DNA from: Candidatus Heimdallarchaeota archaeon
GTDB lineage: Archaea > Asgardarchaeota > Heimdallarchaeia > Heimdallarchaeales > Heimdallarchaeaceae
Reading direction: 5' to 3'
Assembly (NCBI GenBank): GCA_030607575.1
Contig: JAUWJS010000007.1
Location: 1 to 44,317 of the forward strand
DNA: 44,317 nucleotides
Part shown: positions 34,375-41,867 of the stretch, piece after piece
How the letters are laid out: each line of letters starts with the position of its first letter
Numbering within the stretch: position 1 is the first letter of the stretch
Notes under the pieces: generated by a model
What the model saw: the letters and a program-made list of their open reading frames with translations, nothing else
The model's database searches: none
What the model was told of the DNA's origin: nothing
Translations under genes and position numbers: made by a program

Positions 34375-35181
34375 ATGTTTTCTCAGACAGACTCCTCAAT
34401 TTTAAGCGAAAGAGAATCAGGTACTTCATATGCAGATGGCCATTGTCATCTGATTCCTGATTGGTTTACCATGGAAGATATTGAGATAATTGTAGAAAAA
34501 TCTCAACAAGCAAACGTGAAAGTTATTGTAAATAGTGCGCTAGAAGAAGAAAAATATCAGTTTGGACTAGAAACCACACAATTCAGAGAAGTTTATCTAT
34601 CAATAGGTGTTGAAACAACAAAAATCACCCAAGAGAGATATGATCAATTTGTAAAATTTTTCAGTGAAAATGAAGATAACATTGTTGCAATAGGCGAAAT
34701 TGGTCTTGATTTTCATTGGATAAAAGAATCTGATTTGAGAAAACTTCAAGAAAAATACTTTAGAAAGTTAATAGACTTTGCTCAAGAACATGATAAACCA
34801 ATTGTGATCCATTCAAGAGGAGCAGAGGGTAAAGCAATTGAAATTCTCAAAGAGAAAGGAGCAGAGGATGTTCTTATGCACTGTTTTGGAGGTACAGAAG
34901 AACAAGCTAGTGAAATCTCCAAATTATCATGGTACATAACTGTTCCAACAAGTGCAATTTATAGAAAAAACTTTCAAAAAATCCTCAAAGCTACTTCATT
35001 AGATAGTTTAATGTTTGAAACAGACAGCCCATTTCATTCATTAGAAAAAGGAGTAAATAATGATCCATCTAGCATTCCAATACTTTGTGATAAAGCTTCT
35101 AAGATGCTTGATTTAGATGAGAAACTATTGGCTGATATAACTTTTAATAACACATGCACATTTTATAGAATTCAACCATAA
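34375..35181 (+). CDS. tatD: TatD family metal-dependent hydrolase
   Basis: 268 residues. Amidohydrolase-type metal motifs: 'YADGHCHLIPDW' (H-x-H), 'AIGEIGLDFHW' (Glu), 'PIVIHSRGAEGKA' (His), 'LMHCFGGTEEQASEI' (His) and 'LMFETDSPF' (Asp). TatD proteins are magnesium-dependent 3'-5' DNases or related hydrolases. An N-terminal tail of about 20 residues precedes the first motif. It starts 10 nt after get3 and is likely in the same unit. It is convergent with the divergent DegV-like gene. Confidence 0.9.
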   Translation: MFSQTDSSILSERESGTSYADGHCHLIPDWFTMEDIEIIVEKSQQANVKVIVNSALEEEKYQFGLETTQFREVYLSIGVETTKITQERYDQFVKFFSENEDNIVAIGEIGLDFHWIKESDLRKLQEKYFRKLIDFAQEHDKPIVIHSRGAEGKAIEILKEKGAEDVLMHCFGGTEEQASEISKLSWYITVPTSAIYRKNFQKILKATSLDSLMFETDSPFHSLEKGVNNDPSSIPILCDKASKMLDLDEKLLADITFNNTCTFYRIQP

Positions 35182-35187
35182 TATGAA

Positions 35188-36024
35188 TTAAATAAAAGAA
35201 ATATCAAATGAATTATCTCCTAACAAATAATAAGCAACTAGAGAAGGTTTTGTTTCTGTTTTAGGGATTTTCCTCATTTTGTTTAAAATGGATTTAGTAT
35301 CTTTTGAAAAATCCTTACTAGATGAATAAAACACATTTTTCAGGTCTTTAGCTTTGCTAATAACCGCTAATTTTTCTTGTATTTTGTCAAAAAGTTTTAT
35401 TGTGTTTCGACTGTTAGAGAGAATGTTCCAATTAGTATGGAAATAATTGTACAAACTATATGTTTTGAACGATGTAGTTAAGCTCTTTCTCCAATCAATT
35501 TTCTTTAAACCTGTTAAGTTTAAATTTTCGTTCTTCGTTATTATGAAGGAATTAATATGTTTGTCTAAACTTATTGTCTCCTTTCTTATTTCATTAATAT
35601 TCTTAGCTTCTACGATGAATTTTGCTAATTCTTCAACAAATAAACCAGAAGAAGAACCTAATGTATGAGTATCAATAACATCAATACTTATTTCAGAAAC
35701 AAGTTTCTTTGCTACCAAAGCATTCTCAAACACAGCAGGGGTTGCAAAGGAAGAATGAATGCTGATAATAGAATCAAATTCTTCTGAGAGAAAAGTATAA
35801 AGCTCAACAAAATCCTTTATACTAGGAGCAAAAAACTGTGCATTTTTATCGTTGCAAATTATTGAGAGTAGTTTGCTTGTTTGTAATGTTTGAACCTGTG
35901 TTCGCTCTTTATGAGTTTCATTGTTAGAATCTCTTACAACGTAACCTAGAGGAAAGATATTGTACTTCGGATACAGTTTTTGAGGTAGTTCAGAAGAACT
36001 ATCTATAACAATTGCAGGTTTCAT
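35188..36024 (-). CDS. Divergent DegV-like protein
   Basis: 278 residues. The N-terminus 'AIVIDSSSELPQKLYPKYNI' with 'FPLGYVV' and the stretch 'IISIHSSFATPAVFENALVA' then 'VIDTHTLGSSSGLFVEELAK' follow the DegV layout (D-S-x, the Ser loop, D-S/T-x-x-x). The C-terminal half is degraded: neither the 'GGRLS' nor the 'HTGPG' motif is recognisable. So fatty-acid binding may be lost or altered. It is a fourth DegV-type gene in the window, 3 kb from the duplicated array and unrelated to that duplication. Confidence 0.7.
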   Translation of the reverse strand: MKPAIVIDSSSELPQKLYPKYNIFPLGYVVRDSNNETHKERTQVQTLQTSKLLSIICNDKNAQFFAPSIKDFVELYTFLSEEFDSIISIHSSFATPAVFENALVAKKLVSEISIDVIDTHTLGSSSGLFVEELAKFIVEAKNINEIRKETISLDKHINSFIITKNENLNLTGLKKIDWRKSLTTSFKTYSLYNYFHTNWNILSNSRNTIKLFDKIQEKLAVISKAKDLKNVFYSSSKDFSKDTKSILNKMRKIPKTETKPSLVAYYLLGDNSFDISFI

Positions 36025-36063
36025 AATTACATCCCATTGTAGATGGTAGTTTGATAGATATTT

Positions 36064-36342
36064 CTAATTATCGCTTTCTTGGAAGGAAGAATCCTTAAGT
36101 TTCTTATTAATAAATTCCTTATAATCCTCCAGCCGTACCTCAACTGCTGTAGGACCTTGCCAATTGCATTCTTCATTTGAACAAGTATAATGATACATGA
36201 TATAAAAACTAGATTCAACTTTTGCAGGGAAAAAACAAACAGGACAAACTTTTACAAATTCGTCTTCAGTACCTCTTCTGATTTTAGCCTTTGAAGATTT
36301 ATCTATTCGGGCATCCTTCTTAGATTTTCTAATGTATTTCAC
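36064..36342 (-). CDS. Small zinc-ribbon protein
   Basis: 92 residues. A basic N-terminus (about ten Lys/Arg in the first 25 residues) is followed by a zinc ribbon with C33-x2-C36 and C54-x4-C59, then a charged C-terminus. The basic head suggests nucleic acid or ribosome contact. It starts 5 nt after the SUI1 stop, with AAGGTGA as a ribosome site overlapping the end of that gene, so the two form an operon. No named family recognised. Confidence 0.78.
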   Translation of the reverse strand: MKYIRKSKKDARIDKSSKAKIRRGTEDEFVKVCPVCFFPAKVESSFYIMYHYTCSNEECNWQGPTAVEVRLEDYKEFINKKLKDSSFQESDN

Positions 36343-36347
36343 CTTAG

Positions 36348-36665
36348 TTAGAATTGTACTTCAATATTGTTTGCAGCAAAACCAGAATTTTCTAGTATCT
36401 CTTTGATTTTGAATCTATGGTCTCCTTGAAGTTCTATTCTTCCTTCTTTGTAAGTTCCACCACAAGCAAGTTTTGATTTCAATTTCTTGGCTAAAGCACT
36501 AAGATCGACTTCATTTGGATCAATACCAGTAACAAGAGTATACTTCTTACCGTATCTTCGTTTAACCATAAAAACCCTAATAATTTGTTCTTCCTTGGCT
36601 ATCTCTTCACATACGCAAAGATCTTGAGGTAAGCCACATACCATACATAATTCGTCTTCAAGCAC
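36348..36665 (-). CDS. sui1: Translation initiation factor aIF1/SUI1
   Basis: 105 residues. The SUI1 domain fills residues 28-105: 'YTLVTGIDPNEVDLSALAKK', 'KLACGGTYKEGRIELQGDHR' is the conserved core of eIF1 and its archaeal and bacterial (YciH) relatives. It keeps start-codon selection accurate on the small ribosomal subunit. The N-terminus has C7-x2-C10 and C17-x-C19, a likely zinc knuckle common to archaeal SUI1. First gene of a two-gene unit with the zinc-ribbon protein. Confidence 0.95.
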   Translation of the reverse strand: MLEDELCMVCGLPQDLCVCEEIAKEEQIIRVFMVKRRYGKKYTLVTGIDPNEVDLSALAKKLKSKLACGGTYKEGRIELQGDHRFKIKEILENSGFAANNIEVQF

Positions 36666-36798
36666 AAATTACCAAACGTCAAGATGTTATTTATATGTTT
36701 TCATCTAAACTTAAATTATTTGAATTTCTATTTTCTCAAATTTGAAGAATTATATAAGTAAAGAAATAATTTAATATGTTGAATAACACTTGCGATTA

Positions 36799-38397
36799 AT
36801 GAATGTTTTAATCGTGGATGCCTTAGCTGCTAATGAGGGGAGAAGGAAATTTTCAAGGGACGCTATAGGAGCAGGACCACGATTAGTAGCAGGAGTATTT
36901 GAAAAATACAAAGTAAATGTTCGAATAACAAGAGTAGAAGATTTTTTAGATGACAACGAGGAAGTTGTTAATTCATCTGACTTATTTCTCATCAGTGCTA
37001 TGTCTGTGGACAAAGTAGCTGTCCAGAAAGCAGTTCACAAAATATCAAAAAAGCATCAGAATGGCAAAATAATCATTGGTGGTCCTATTCTTTCAGAGAA
37101 GGATCTAATTAAAGAAATTCAATTTGATGTGGGTGTTATTGGTGAAGGTGAGAGAATTATTGAAGAGTTAATCAGATGTGATTTTGATTTCAGTTTTTTT
37201 CAAGAGCAAGAATCCGCAGATAAATTTAGTATTGAGAAGAAAAACGGTATTTTACTCGTAAAAGAGAAGAGGAAATCAGAGACTGACATATTTGAAGAAT
37301 TCATACCTTCAACAGAAAGAATATTGGACTATCCCGATTACTGGTTCTCTAAAGTTTATGTTGAACTAGTTAGAGGATGTTCAAACCATTACAGAGGAGA
37401 GTTGGTTAAAACAGCGGGGGGATGCAGTGAATGTGGTGAGTGTGATGATCCTGATACCATTAGTACTGGAGATTGTCCTGAAGATATCCCTGCTGGGTGT
37501 GGTTTCTGTTCAGTATCTGCAACCTTCGGGGCACCAAGAAGTAAGAAACTTAATCAAGTAGAAGAAGAAGTTGAAGATCTATTTAATAAAGGAGTAAGAA
37601 GAATAGTTCTATCAGCTCCAGGATTTTTGGATTATTTCCGAGGTCGAAAAAAAGAAGAAATCTATTCTCCAACCAAACCTGAAGCAAACTATGCTGAAAT
37701 TGCTAACTTATTGCAGTCTTTATCAGAAATTAGAGACAACCAAGAAAAAGTTTGCAGCATTTCAATTGAAAATGTCAAACCTTCACTAGTTACAAAGGAG
37801 ATAGCTAGTTTAATTGGTAAGTTTCTTCCCAAAACCTCTATCAGTATTGGTTGTGAAACATTTGATACATCACTTAGTAACAAAATAGGAAGACCTTCAG
37901 AGCCTAATACCGCTTTAGAAGCTTCAAGATTCTTCTTTGATGAAGGTTTATCCCCACAGATCTATCTAATTCATTCCTTACCTGGAGAAACAGTAAAATC
38001 TCTAGAAATAACTAAAGAAGTAGTTGAAAACAAACTTTCCAATTTTGCTGATAAAATTACTGTTTATAGATATTTATCTTTGCCTAGTTCTCCTTTTACT
38101 GTAACAGATGTTCCATTGCCAACAAAAAGATATCTTTTAAATATCCGTCGAAATGAACTGAAAGAAACCATTATTCAATTTAATCTTGAAAAGAAGAAAC
38201 AGATGATAGGGGAAGAAATGATTACTATTATTGCTGAAAAAGATAAAGTCAGAAAAAATACGTTTATTGGATATCCTATTTTCAGTGGACCAGCTATTAG
38301 TGTACATTCTAAAAAACCAATCATTGGCAATACGTGCAAAATAAAAGTAATAGGTGTAATATCTGATAAACTATTAGAAGGCGAAATTTCAATTTAA
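36799..38397 (+). CDS. Radical SAM protein with B12-like N-domain, Cys-rich insertion and TRAM-like end
   Basis: 532 residues from ATG 36799 (TTG 36790 also in frame). Residues 1-130 look like a Rossmann/B12-binding-type domain ('IIIGGPILSEKDL', 'VGVIGEGERIIEEL'). The radical SAM domain begins at 'VELVRGC', but the second and third cluster Cys ('AGCGFCSV') come 39 residues later. The inserted loop has four Cys: C-x2-C-x2-C-x10-C followed by Pro, a pattern suited to an extra Fe-S cluster or zinc. The last 45 residues ('GPAISVHSKKPIIGNTCKIK') read like a TRAM RNA-binding domain. The layout recalls methylthiotransferases, but their N-terminal Cys are absent. It resembles COG1031-type proteins. 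Confidence 0.82.
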   Translation: MNVLIVDALAANEGRRKFSRDAIGAGPRLVAGVFEKYKVNVRITRVEDFLDDNEEVVNSSDLFLISAMSVDKVAVQKAVHKISKKHQNGKIIIGGPILSEKDLIKEIQFDVGVIGEGERIIEELIRCDFDFSFFQEQESADKFSIEKKNGILLVKEKRKSETDIFEEFIPSTERILDYPDYWFSKVYVELVRGCSNHYRGELVKTAGGCSECGECDDPDTISTGDCPEDIPAGCGFCSVSATFGAPRSKKLNQVEEEVEDLFNKGVRRIVLSAPGFLDYFRGRKKEEIYSPTKPEANYAEIANLLQSLSEIRDNQEKVCSISIENVKPSLVTKEIASLIGKFLPKTSISIGCETFDTSLSNKIGRPSEPNTALEASRFFFDEGLSPQIYLIHSLPGETVKSLEITKEVVENKLSNFADKITVYRYLSLPSSPFTVTDVPLPTKRYLLNIRRNELKETIIQFNLEKKKQMIGEEMITIIAEKDKVRKNTFIGYPIFSGPAISVHSKKPIIGNTCKIKVIGVISDKLLEGEISI

Positions 38398-38401
38398 TAT
38401 A

Positions 38402-38674
38402 TCAGATCCTCCTACCGCCTGAATCTAGATGCATAAGTTTAACCAATTCCATATCTCTTCTGATTCTTATTCTTTTAACAGAGAAAGGTAGTACAAATGC
38501 AATGATCATACATCCAATCATTAAGCAGATAGTTAAAATGTAATTCCACCCTAAACCAATTCCTAATCCAAAGAATAAGAAAGTTAATACAATGAAAATG
38601 AAGGAAATTGTTCGAAGTTTTCTAAAAAGTGCTTCTGCTGATTTTTGAATTTTCACTGGATTCTTTTCACTCAT
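38402..38674 (-). CDS. Small two-helix membrane protein
   Basis: 90 residues. A polar N-terminus is followed by two hydrophobic segments ('ISFIFIVLTFLFFGLGIGL' and 'ILTICLMIGCMIIAFVLPF') and a basic C-terminus with several Arg. Both ends would be cytosolic by the positive-inside rule. Not recognised. Its stop lies 4 nt from the convergent radical SAM stop. Confidence 0.65.
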   Translation of the reverse strand: MSEKNPVKIQKSAEALFRKLRTISFIFIVLTFLFFGLGIGLGWNYILTICLMIGCMIIAFVLPFSVKRIRIRRDMELVKLMHLDSGGRRI

Positions 38675-38755
38675 TAGACTTTCCTAAGTATTCTTTCAAA
38701 TTCTGGTTAATAAACATAATCAAAAAAAATTCTTTACGACTCTTTGAAGATTCTA

Positions 38756-39778
38756 TCATGGTTTAAACAATTTTCGAAGAACTTCTAATACAATGAAAGT
38801 CAAATAAATGAATCCTATAAGAACAAAAGCTAAACTAAAAAACCGATCACTTCTATAGATACTATTTAGCAATGAACCGATTTTAATCAAAGGAGATAAG
38901 AAGATATATCCTGGATTATTTTTGTGCTCAACATCATAAGGAGATCCATCTAAATCAAAAAAATAACTTGTTCGTTTTTGCTTGAGTTCAGTAAATATCG
39001 CTTCTTCTGTAAATTCAGAAACATTCAGGAGTGTCCAAGAGTGAACAGGACCAGGAACATGCATATCTGTAGCAGATAATACTCCTAATTCATTATCTAG
39101 GGAAAACTTATGTGAGAGATAATCATAGCTCTTTCCATTTAATATCTCAAAGAAATCTATCCCCCACTCATAGAATTGCAATCTAGAGGGTTGATTGAAT
39201 AAATATCTATCAGATAAAGGATAATGGTTTACACCTACTAATCCTCCAAGTTCTTTGGTTTCAGTTATCGCTTCCTTTATTTCATCATCTGTTGGTGTAT
39301 GAGTATAGCTCCTAAATTTCAGAACACTTTCATACTCTTCAGTTGTAACTTGAGGTGGAAAAATCAAAGTCAGATGACATCTACTTGTTGTCCATTCTAT
39401 CCCTGCAAATACCTTAATCTTATCATCATATTCAATCCGAGCTATTTCTCTTGCTTTTTCAACACCTCTGTAGGTATTATGATCAGTTAAAATCATAGCA
39501 TTGAATCCCATAGCTATATGCCAAAGAATATTCTGTCGTAGTGTAAGTTTTCCATCAGAATATTTTGTATGAGAATGAGAATCTAAAAGAACATTCCATT
39601 TTGTTGTGTTATAATTTGGTGTAAATGAAAACTCATCCCAATCAGTATCTGTAAATCTAAATTTATCAGGACCAAACATCAAAGCAGGAACTGAAAGAGC
39701 TAAAATCAACCATAAGATGATATTTAAACTGATAAAACGCCTAAAGATTGATTTCTTCTTCCGCTTAGACATGGCCAT
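38756..39778 (-). CDS. Membrane-anchored PHP-domain phosphoesterase
   Basis: 340 residues from ATG 39778; ATG 39808 and 39772 are also in frame, and 'MAMSKRKKKSIFRRF' is a natural N-terminus before the first membrane segment. The PHP motifs are 'LLDSHSHTKYSDGKLT' (H-x-H...D-G), 'AMILTDHNTYRG' (TDH), 'VFAGIEWT' (Glu), 'GVNHYPL' (His) and 'SATDMHVPG' (D-x-H). A second membrane segment lies at the C-terminus. With two anchors the catalytic domain probably faces outside. A metal-dependent phosphoesterase; substrate unknown. Confidence 0.87.
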   Translation of the reverse strand: MAMSKRKKKSIFRRFISLNIILWLILALSVPALMFGPDKFRFTDTDWDEFSFTPNYNTTKWNVLLDSHSHTKYSDGKLTLRQNILWHIAMGFNAMILTDHNTYRGVEKAREIARIEYDDKIKVFAGIEWTTSRCHLTLIFPPQVTTEEYESVLKFRSYTHTPTDDEIKEAITETKELGGLVGVNHYPLSDRYLFNQPSRLQFYEWGIDFFEILNGKSYDYLSHKFSLDNELGVLSATDMHVPGPVHSWTLLNVSEFTEEAIFTELKQKRTSYFFDLDGSPYDVEHKNNPGYIFLSPLIKIGSLLNSIYRSDRFFSLAFVLIGFIYLTFIVLEVLRKLFKP

Positions 39779-39885
39779 ATAGAAATTGGTTTCAGTTAAT
39801 AAAAACATTAACTTCTACTAAAATTTCTAATACTCTCTCTCCCTAATCCTAAATCTTGGTTTAAAGAAAAGTTAATATCTTTGCA

Positions 39886-40557
39886 ATGCAGAATAAAATA
39901 AAGGTGATGAAAATATTTTCACGTAAAAAACATGCTAAAAGTCTGAAAGAACTGTTTGTGGAATGTAGTGAACTGACCAAAAAAGCATTTGAAACAATGA
40001 AGAAATCTGTTTTAGCATATGTTGATGGCAATTTTAGTGACACTCAAAAATTCGCTAAAGAAACAATATCTTTAGAGAAACAACAAGATAGAGTAAAAGA
40101 AGAATTTTTCCAAAGATTATTTTCTAGAGAAACAATGGTTTTTTCCAGAACTGATCGAATTCAAATTATTGAAAATATAGACAAAATCACAGATAAAATC
40201 GAAATTGTTGTCAGAAAGCTGCTTCTCTATCAAGTTGAAATCCACAAAAATCTGAGAGAAGGTATTAAGGAGATTGTTGATTTAAACGAACAAATCGGTG
40301 TTCAGGTTCATGATATGGTAGTGAATATTCAAGATAATTTTCAAGAAGTAAGAGAAAATATTATTTCAATTACTAACTTACGAAGATCTGTCAGAGAGAA
40401 ACAATGGGAACTTCAAAAGTTGAATTATGATCATCAACAAGATTTCCAAGCATTTAGATATACTGAAACCTTAATCAAAAATCTAATGGAAGCAGCAGAT
40501 AGAGCTGAAATATTCGCAGATAGAGTTTTTATTCTAGTCAACAAATATGCACTTTAA
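39886..40557 (+). CDS. DUF47/PhoU-like phosphate transport regulator
   Basis: 223 residues, almost all helical, of the DUF47 (TIGR00153) family, distant relatives of PhoU. 'GNFSDTQKFAKETISLEKQQ', 'IENIDKITDKIEIVVRKLL' and 'AADRAEIFADRVFILVNKYA' are characteristic. Start ATG 39886; ATG 39907 is an alternative. It lies 28 nt before the PiT transporter gene, the standard pairing in archaea and bacteria, and probably tunes that transporter. Confidence 0.9.
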   Translation: MQNKIKVMKIFSRKKHAKSLKELFVECSELTKKAFETMKKSVLAYVDGNFSDTQKFAKETISLEKQQDRVKEEFFQRLFSRETMVFSRTDRIQIIENIDKITDKIEIVVRKLLLYQVEIHKNLREGIKEIVDLNEQIGVQVHDMVVNIQDNFQEVRENIISITNLRRSVREKQWELQKLNYDHQQDFQAFRYTETLIKNLMEAADRAEIFADRVFILVNKYAL

Positions 40558-40585
40558 ACAAACTAATATCGGAGCTTAATACCAA

Positions 40586-41593
40586 ATGGAAGTCATAATC
40601 ATAGTTCTTTTGATTTTAATGATAGGTCTAGGATTTGGTATTGGATCTAATGATGAAACTATGGCTACACTATTTGGCAGTCGAATAATAAAAACAAAAT
40701 ATGTTATCGGTTTAGCAGCAGTTTTAGCATTTATTGGTGTAATGTTTATGTCAGAGAGAGTAGGGAGAACAATAGGTGAAAATCTTCTAGGACAAGAAGT
40801 AGAGTACAGTATTTACATGCTTTTAGCAATTATTATTAGTACAACAATCTGGTTAATTGTGGCATCAATAACTGGAGCACCAATCTCCACAACTCATTCT
40901 GTTGTTGGTGCAGTTTTTGGTGTTGCAATTGTCTGGAGTTTTAGTCAAAACGGATCTTTCGGGTCCTCTATGGATTGGGGAACAGTGGGAAAAGTAGCTT
41001 TGGGATGGGTTATTTCCCCCATTTTAGGATTTATAGGAGCATTTATTTTCAAGTCTATATTGGATAAAATTCTATCTCGGATGCAAAAAGGATTAGATAA
41101 ACTTGAAAAAATCGAAAGAATATTTGGGATTCTACTAATTTTAGTTATAAGTTGGACTCAAATAAGCAGAGCAGGAAATGATTCAGCTAATGCTTTAGGT
41201 ATTATGTATGGATTAATCGAAACAGGACAACTCACCGAAAACTTATCAGGGTATCTTGTTGCAGTGACGGGATTATTAAAAGGATTGGGGATAATAGCAA
41301 TTGGTAGAATTGTAATCAAAAATGTTGGGAATAATCTAATTTCCCTTAAACCTTCTGATGCGTTCAGTATCGAATTATCAACTGGCATAGTCTTGTTCGT
41401 AGCAACTCTAATAGGACTACCTATTTCAGGAAGCCAAGTATTGATCTTTTCAGTAGTTGGTGCAGGAATGGTAAAAGGAGAAAGACCTGATAAGAAAACT
41501 TTCAGAAGAATAATTATAAGTTGGATAATTACATTTCCAGTAGCAGCTGCATTATCAGCTTTGATATATGGTGTAACACTCGCCATAATTTGA
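40586..41593 (+). CDS. pit: PiT family inorganic phosphate transporter
   Basis: 335 residues with about ten membrane segments. Both PiT repeats are visible: 'FGIGSNDETMATLFGSR' with 'TGAPISTTHSVVGAVFG', and 'SRAGNDSANALGIMYG' with 'GLPISGSQVLIFSVVGAGMV'. The first repeat reads G-S-N-D-E-T where G-A-N-D-x-A/S-N is usual, so its ion or phosphate site may be altered. It imports phosphate with a cation. Pairs with the PhoU-like gene. Confidence 0.93.
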   Translation: MEVIIIVLLILMIGLGFGIGSNDETMATLFGSRIIKTKYVIGLAAVLAFIGVMFMSERVGRTIGENLLGQEVEYSIYMLLAIIISTTIWLIVASITGAPISTTHSVVGAVFGVAIVWSFSQNGSFGSSMDWGTVGKVALGWVISPILGFIGAFIFKSILDKILSRMQKGLDKLEKIERIFGILLILVISWTQISRAGNDSANALGIMYGLIETGQLTENLSGYLVAVTGLLKGLGIIAIGRIVIKNVGNNLISLKPSDAFSIELSTGIVLFVATLIGLPISGSQVLIFSVVGAGMVKGERPDKKTFRRIIISWIITFPVAAALSALIYGVTLAII

Positions 41594-41645
41594 TAGCGTA
41601 TATGAATTTCATCTTTAAAAGAATAAATTTGAGTAAGAGCATAAA

Positions 41646-41823
41646 CTATCTTGCTTTCACAGGTTTAGCAATAAGGGAACGTTGTTTGATTAAAATTCGA
41701 TTACTACACTTAGGACATTTGGTCCTCTGCAGAACGCATCTACTAGAGTTTAACCCCTGGCAATAATCTTAATTCACTTGGTGTTATCTCATTCTTACAT
41801 CTTTGACATATATATCTGGTCAT
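41646..41823 (-). CDS. rpo12: RNA polymerase subunit Rpo12, split by a 31-nt intervening sequence
   Basis: Too short for ordinary ORF calling. From ATG 41823 the frame reads 'MTRYICQRCKNEITPSEL' then 'RLLPGVK' and meets TAG two codons later. The rest of Rpo12 lies downstream in another frame: 'CPKCSNRILIKQRSLIAKP' then 'VKAR' and TAG at 41648-41646. Joining 41823-41750 to 41718-41646 gives 147 nt, exactly 48 codons plus stop, with the zinc pairs C6-x2-C9 and C26-x2-C29 and the family ending. Rpo12 (RpoP; eukaryotic Rpb12) is an essential small subunit. The 31 nt removed could be an intron (next entry). Alternatives are a disabling insertion, a sequencing or assembly error, or translational bypass. 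It lies 44 nt after glyS on the same strand. Confidence 0.82.
41719..41749 (-). other. Candidate bulge-helix-bulge intron in rpo12
   Basis: On the minus strand, exon 1 ends GGTT-AA and exon 2 starts A-TGTCC. GGUU (41755-41752) can pair with GACC (41724-41721) as a 4-bp central helix. It is flanked on one strand by a 3-nt bulge AAA (41751-41749) and on the other by a 3-nt bulge AAA (41720-41718). The inner stem is CUCU/AGAG, then after one bulged A, GUAGA/UCUGC, with loop UGCGU. Cutting each bulge between its second and third base, as the archaeal splicing endonuclease does, removes exactly 31 nt and joins Val-Lys-Cys in frame. The outer helix is weak, so this would be a relaxed BHB motif. Confidence 0.65.
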
Positions 41824-41867
41824 CGTTTTTCACTTCCATAGTTTATTCTTAATCTTTTCTGTTCGTA

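Noticed and set aside
41521-41766. Plus-strand 81-codon frame after the PiT gene
   Set aside because: It is antisense to rpo12 and out of frame with pit; the minus strand explains the sequence much better.
41646-41823. Simple one-base frameshift in the GGGG run of rpo12
   Set aside because: A one-base shift would also link the frames, but gives about 58 residues with ten extra residues between the zinc pairs; removal of 31 nt gives the normal length and joins at the expected Val-Lys-Cys. It is not fully excluded.
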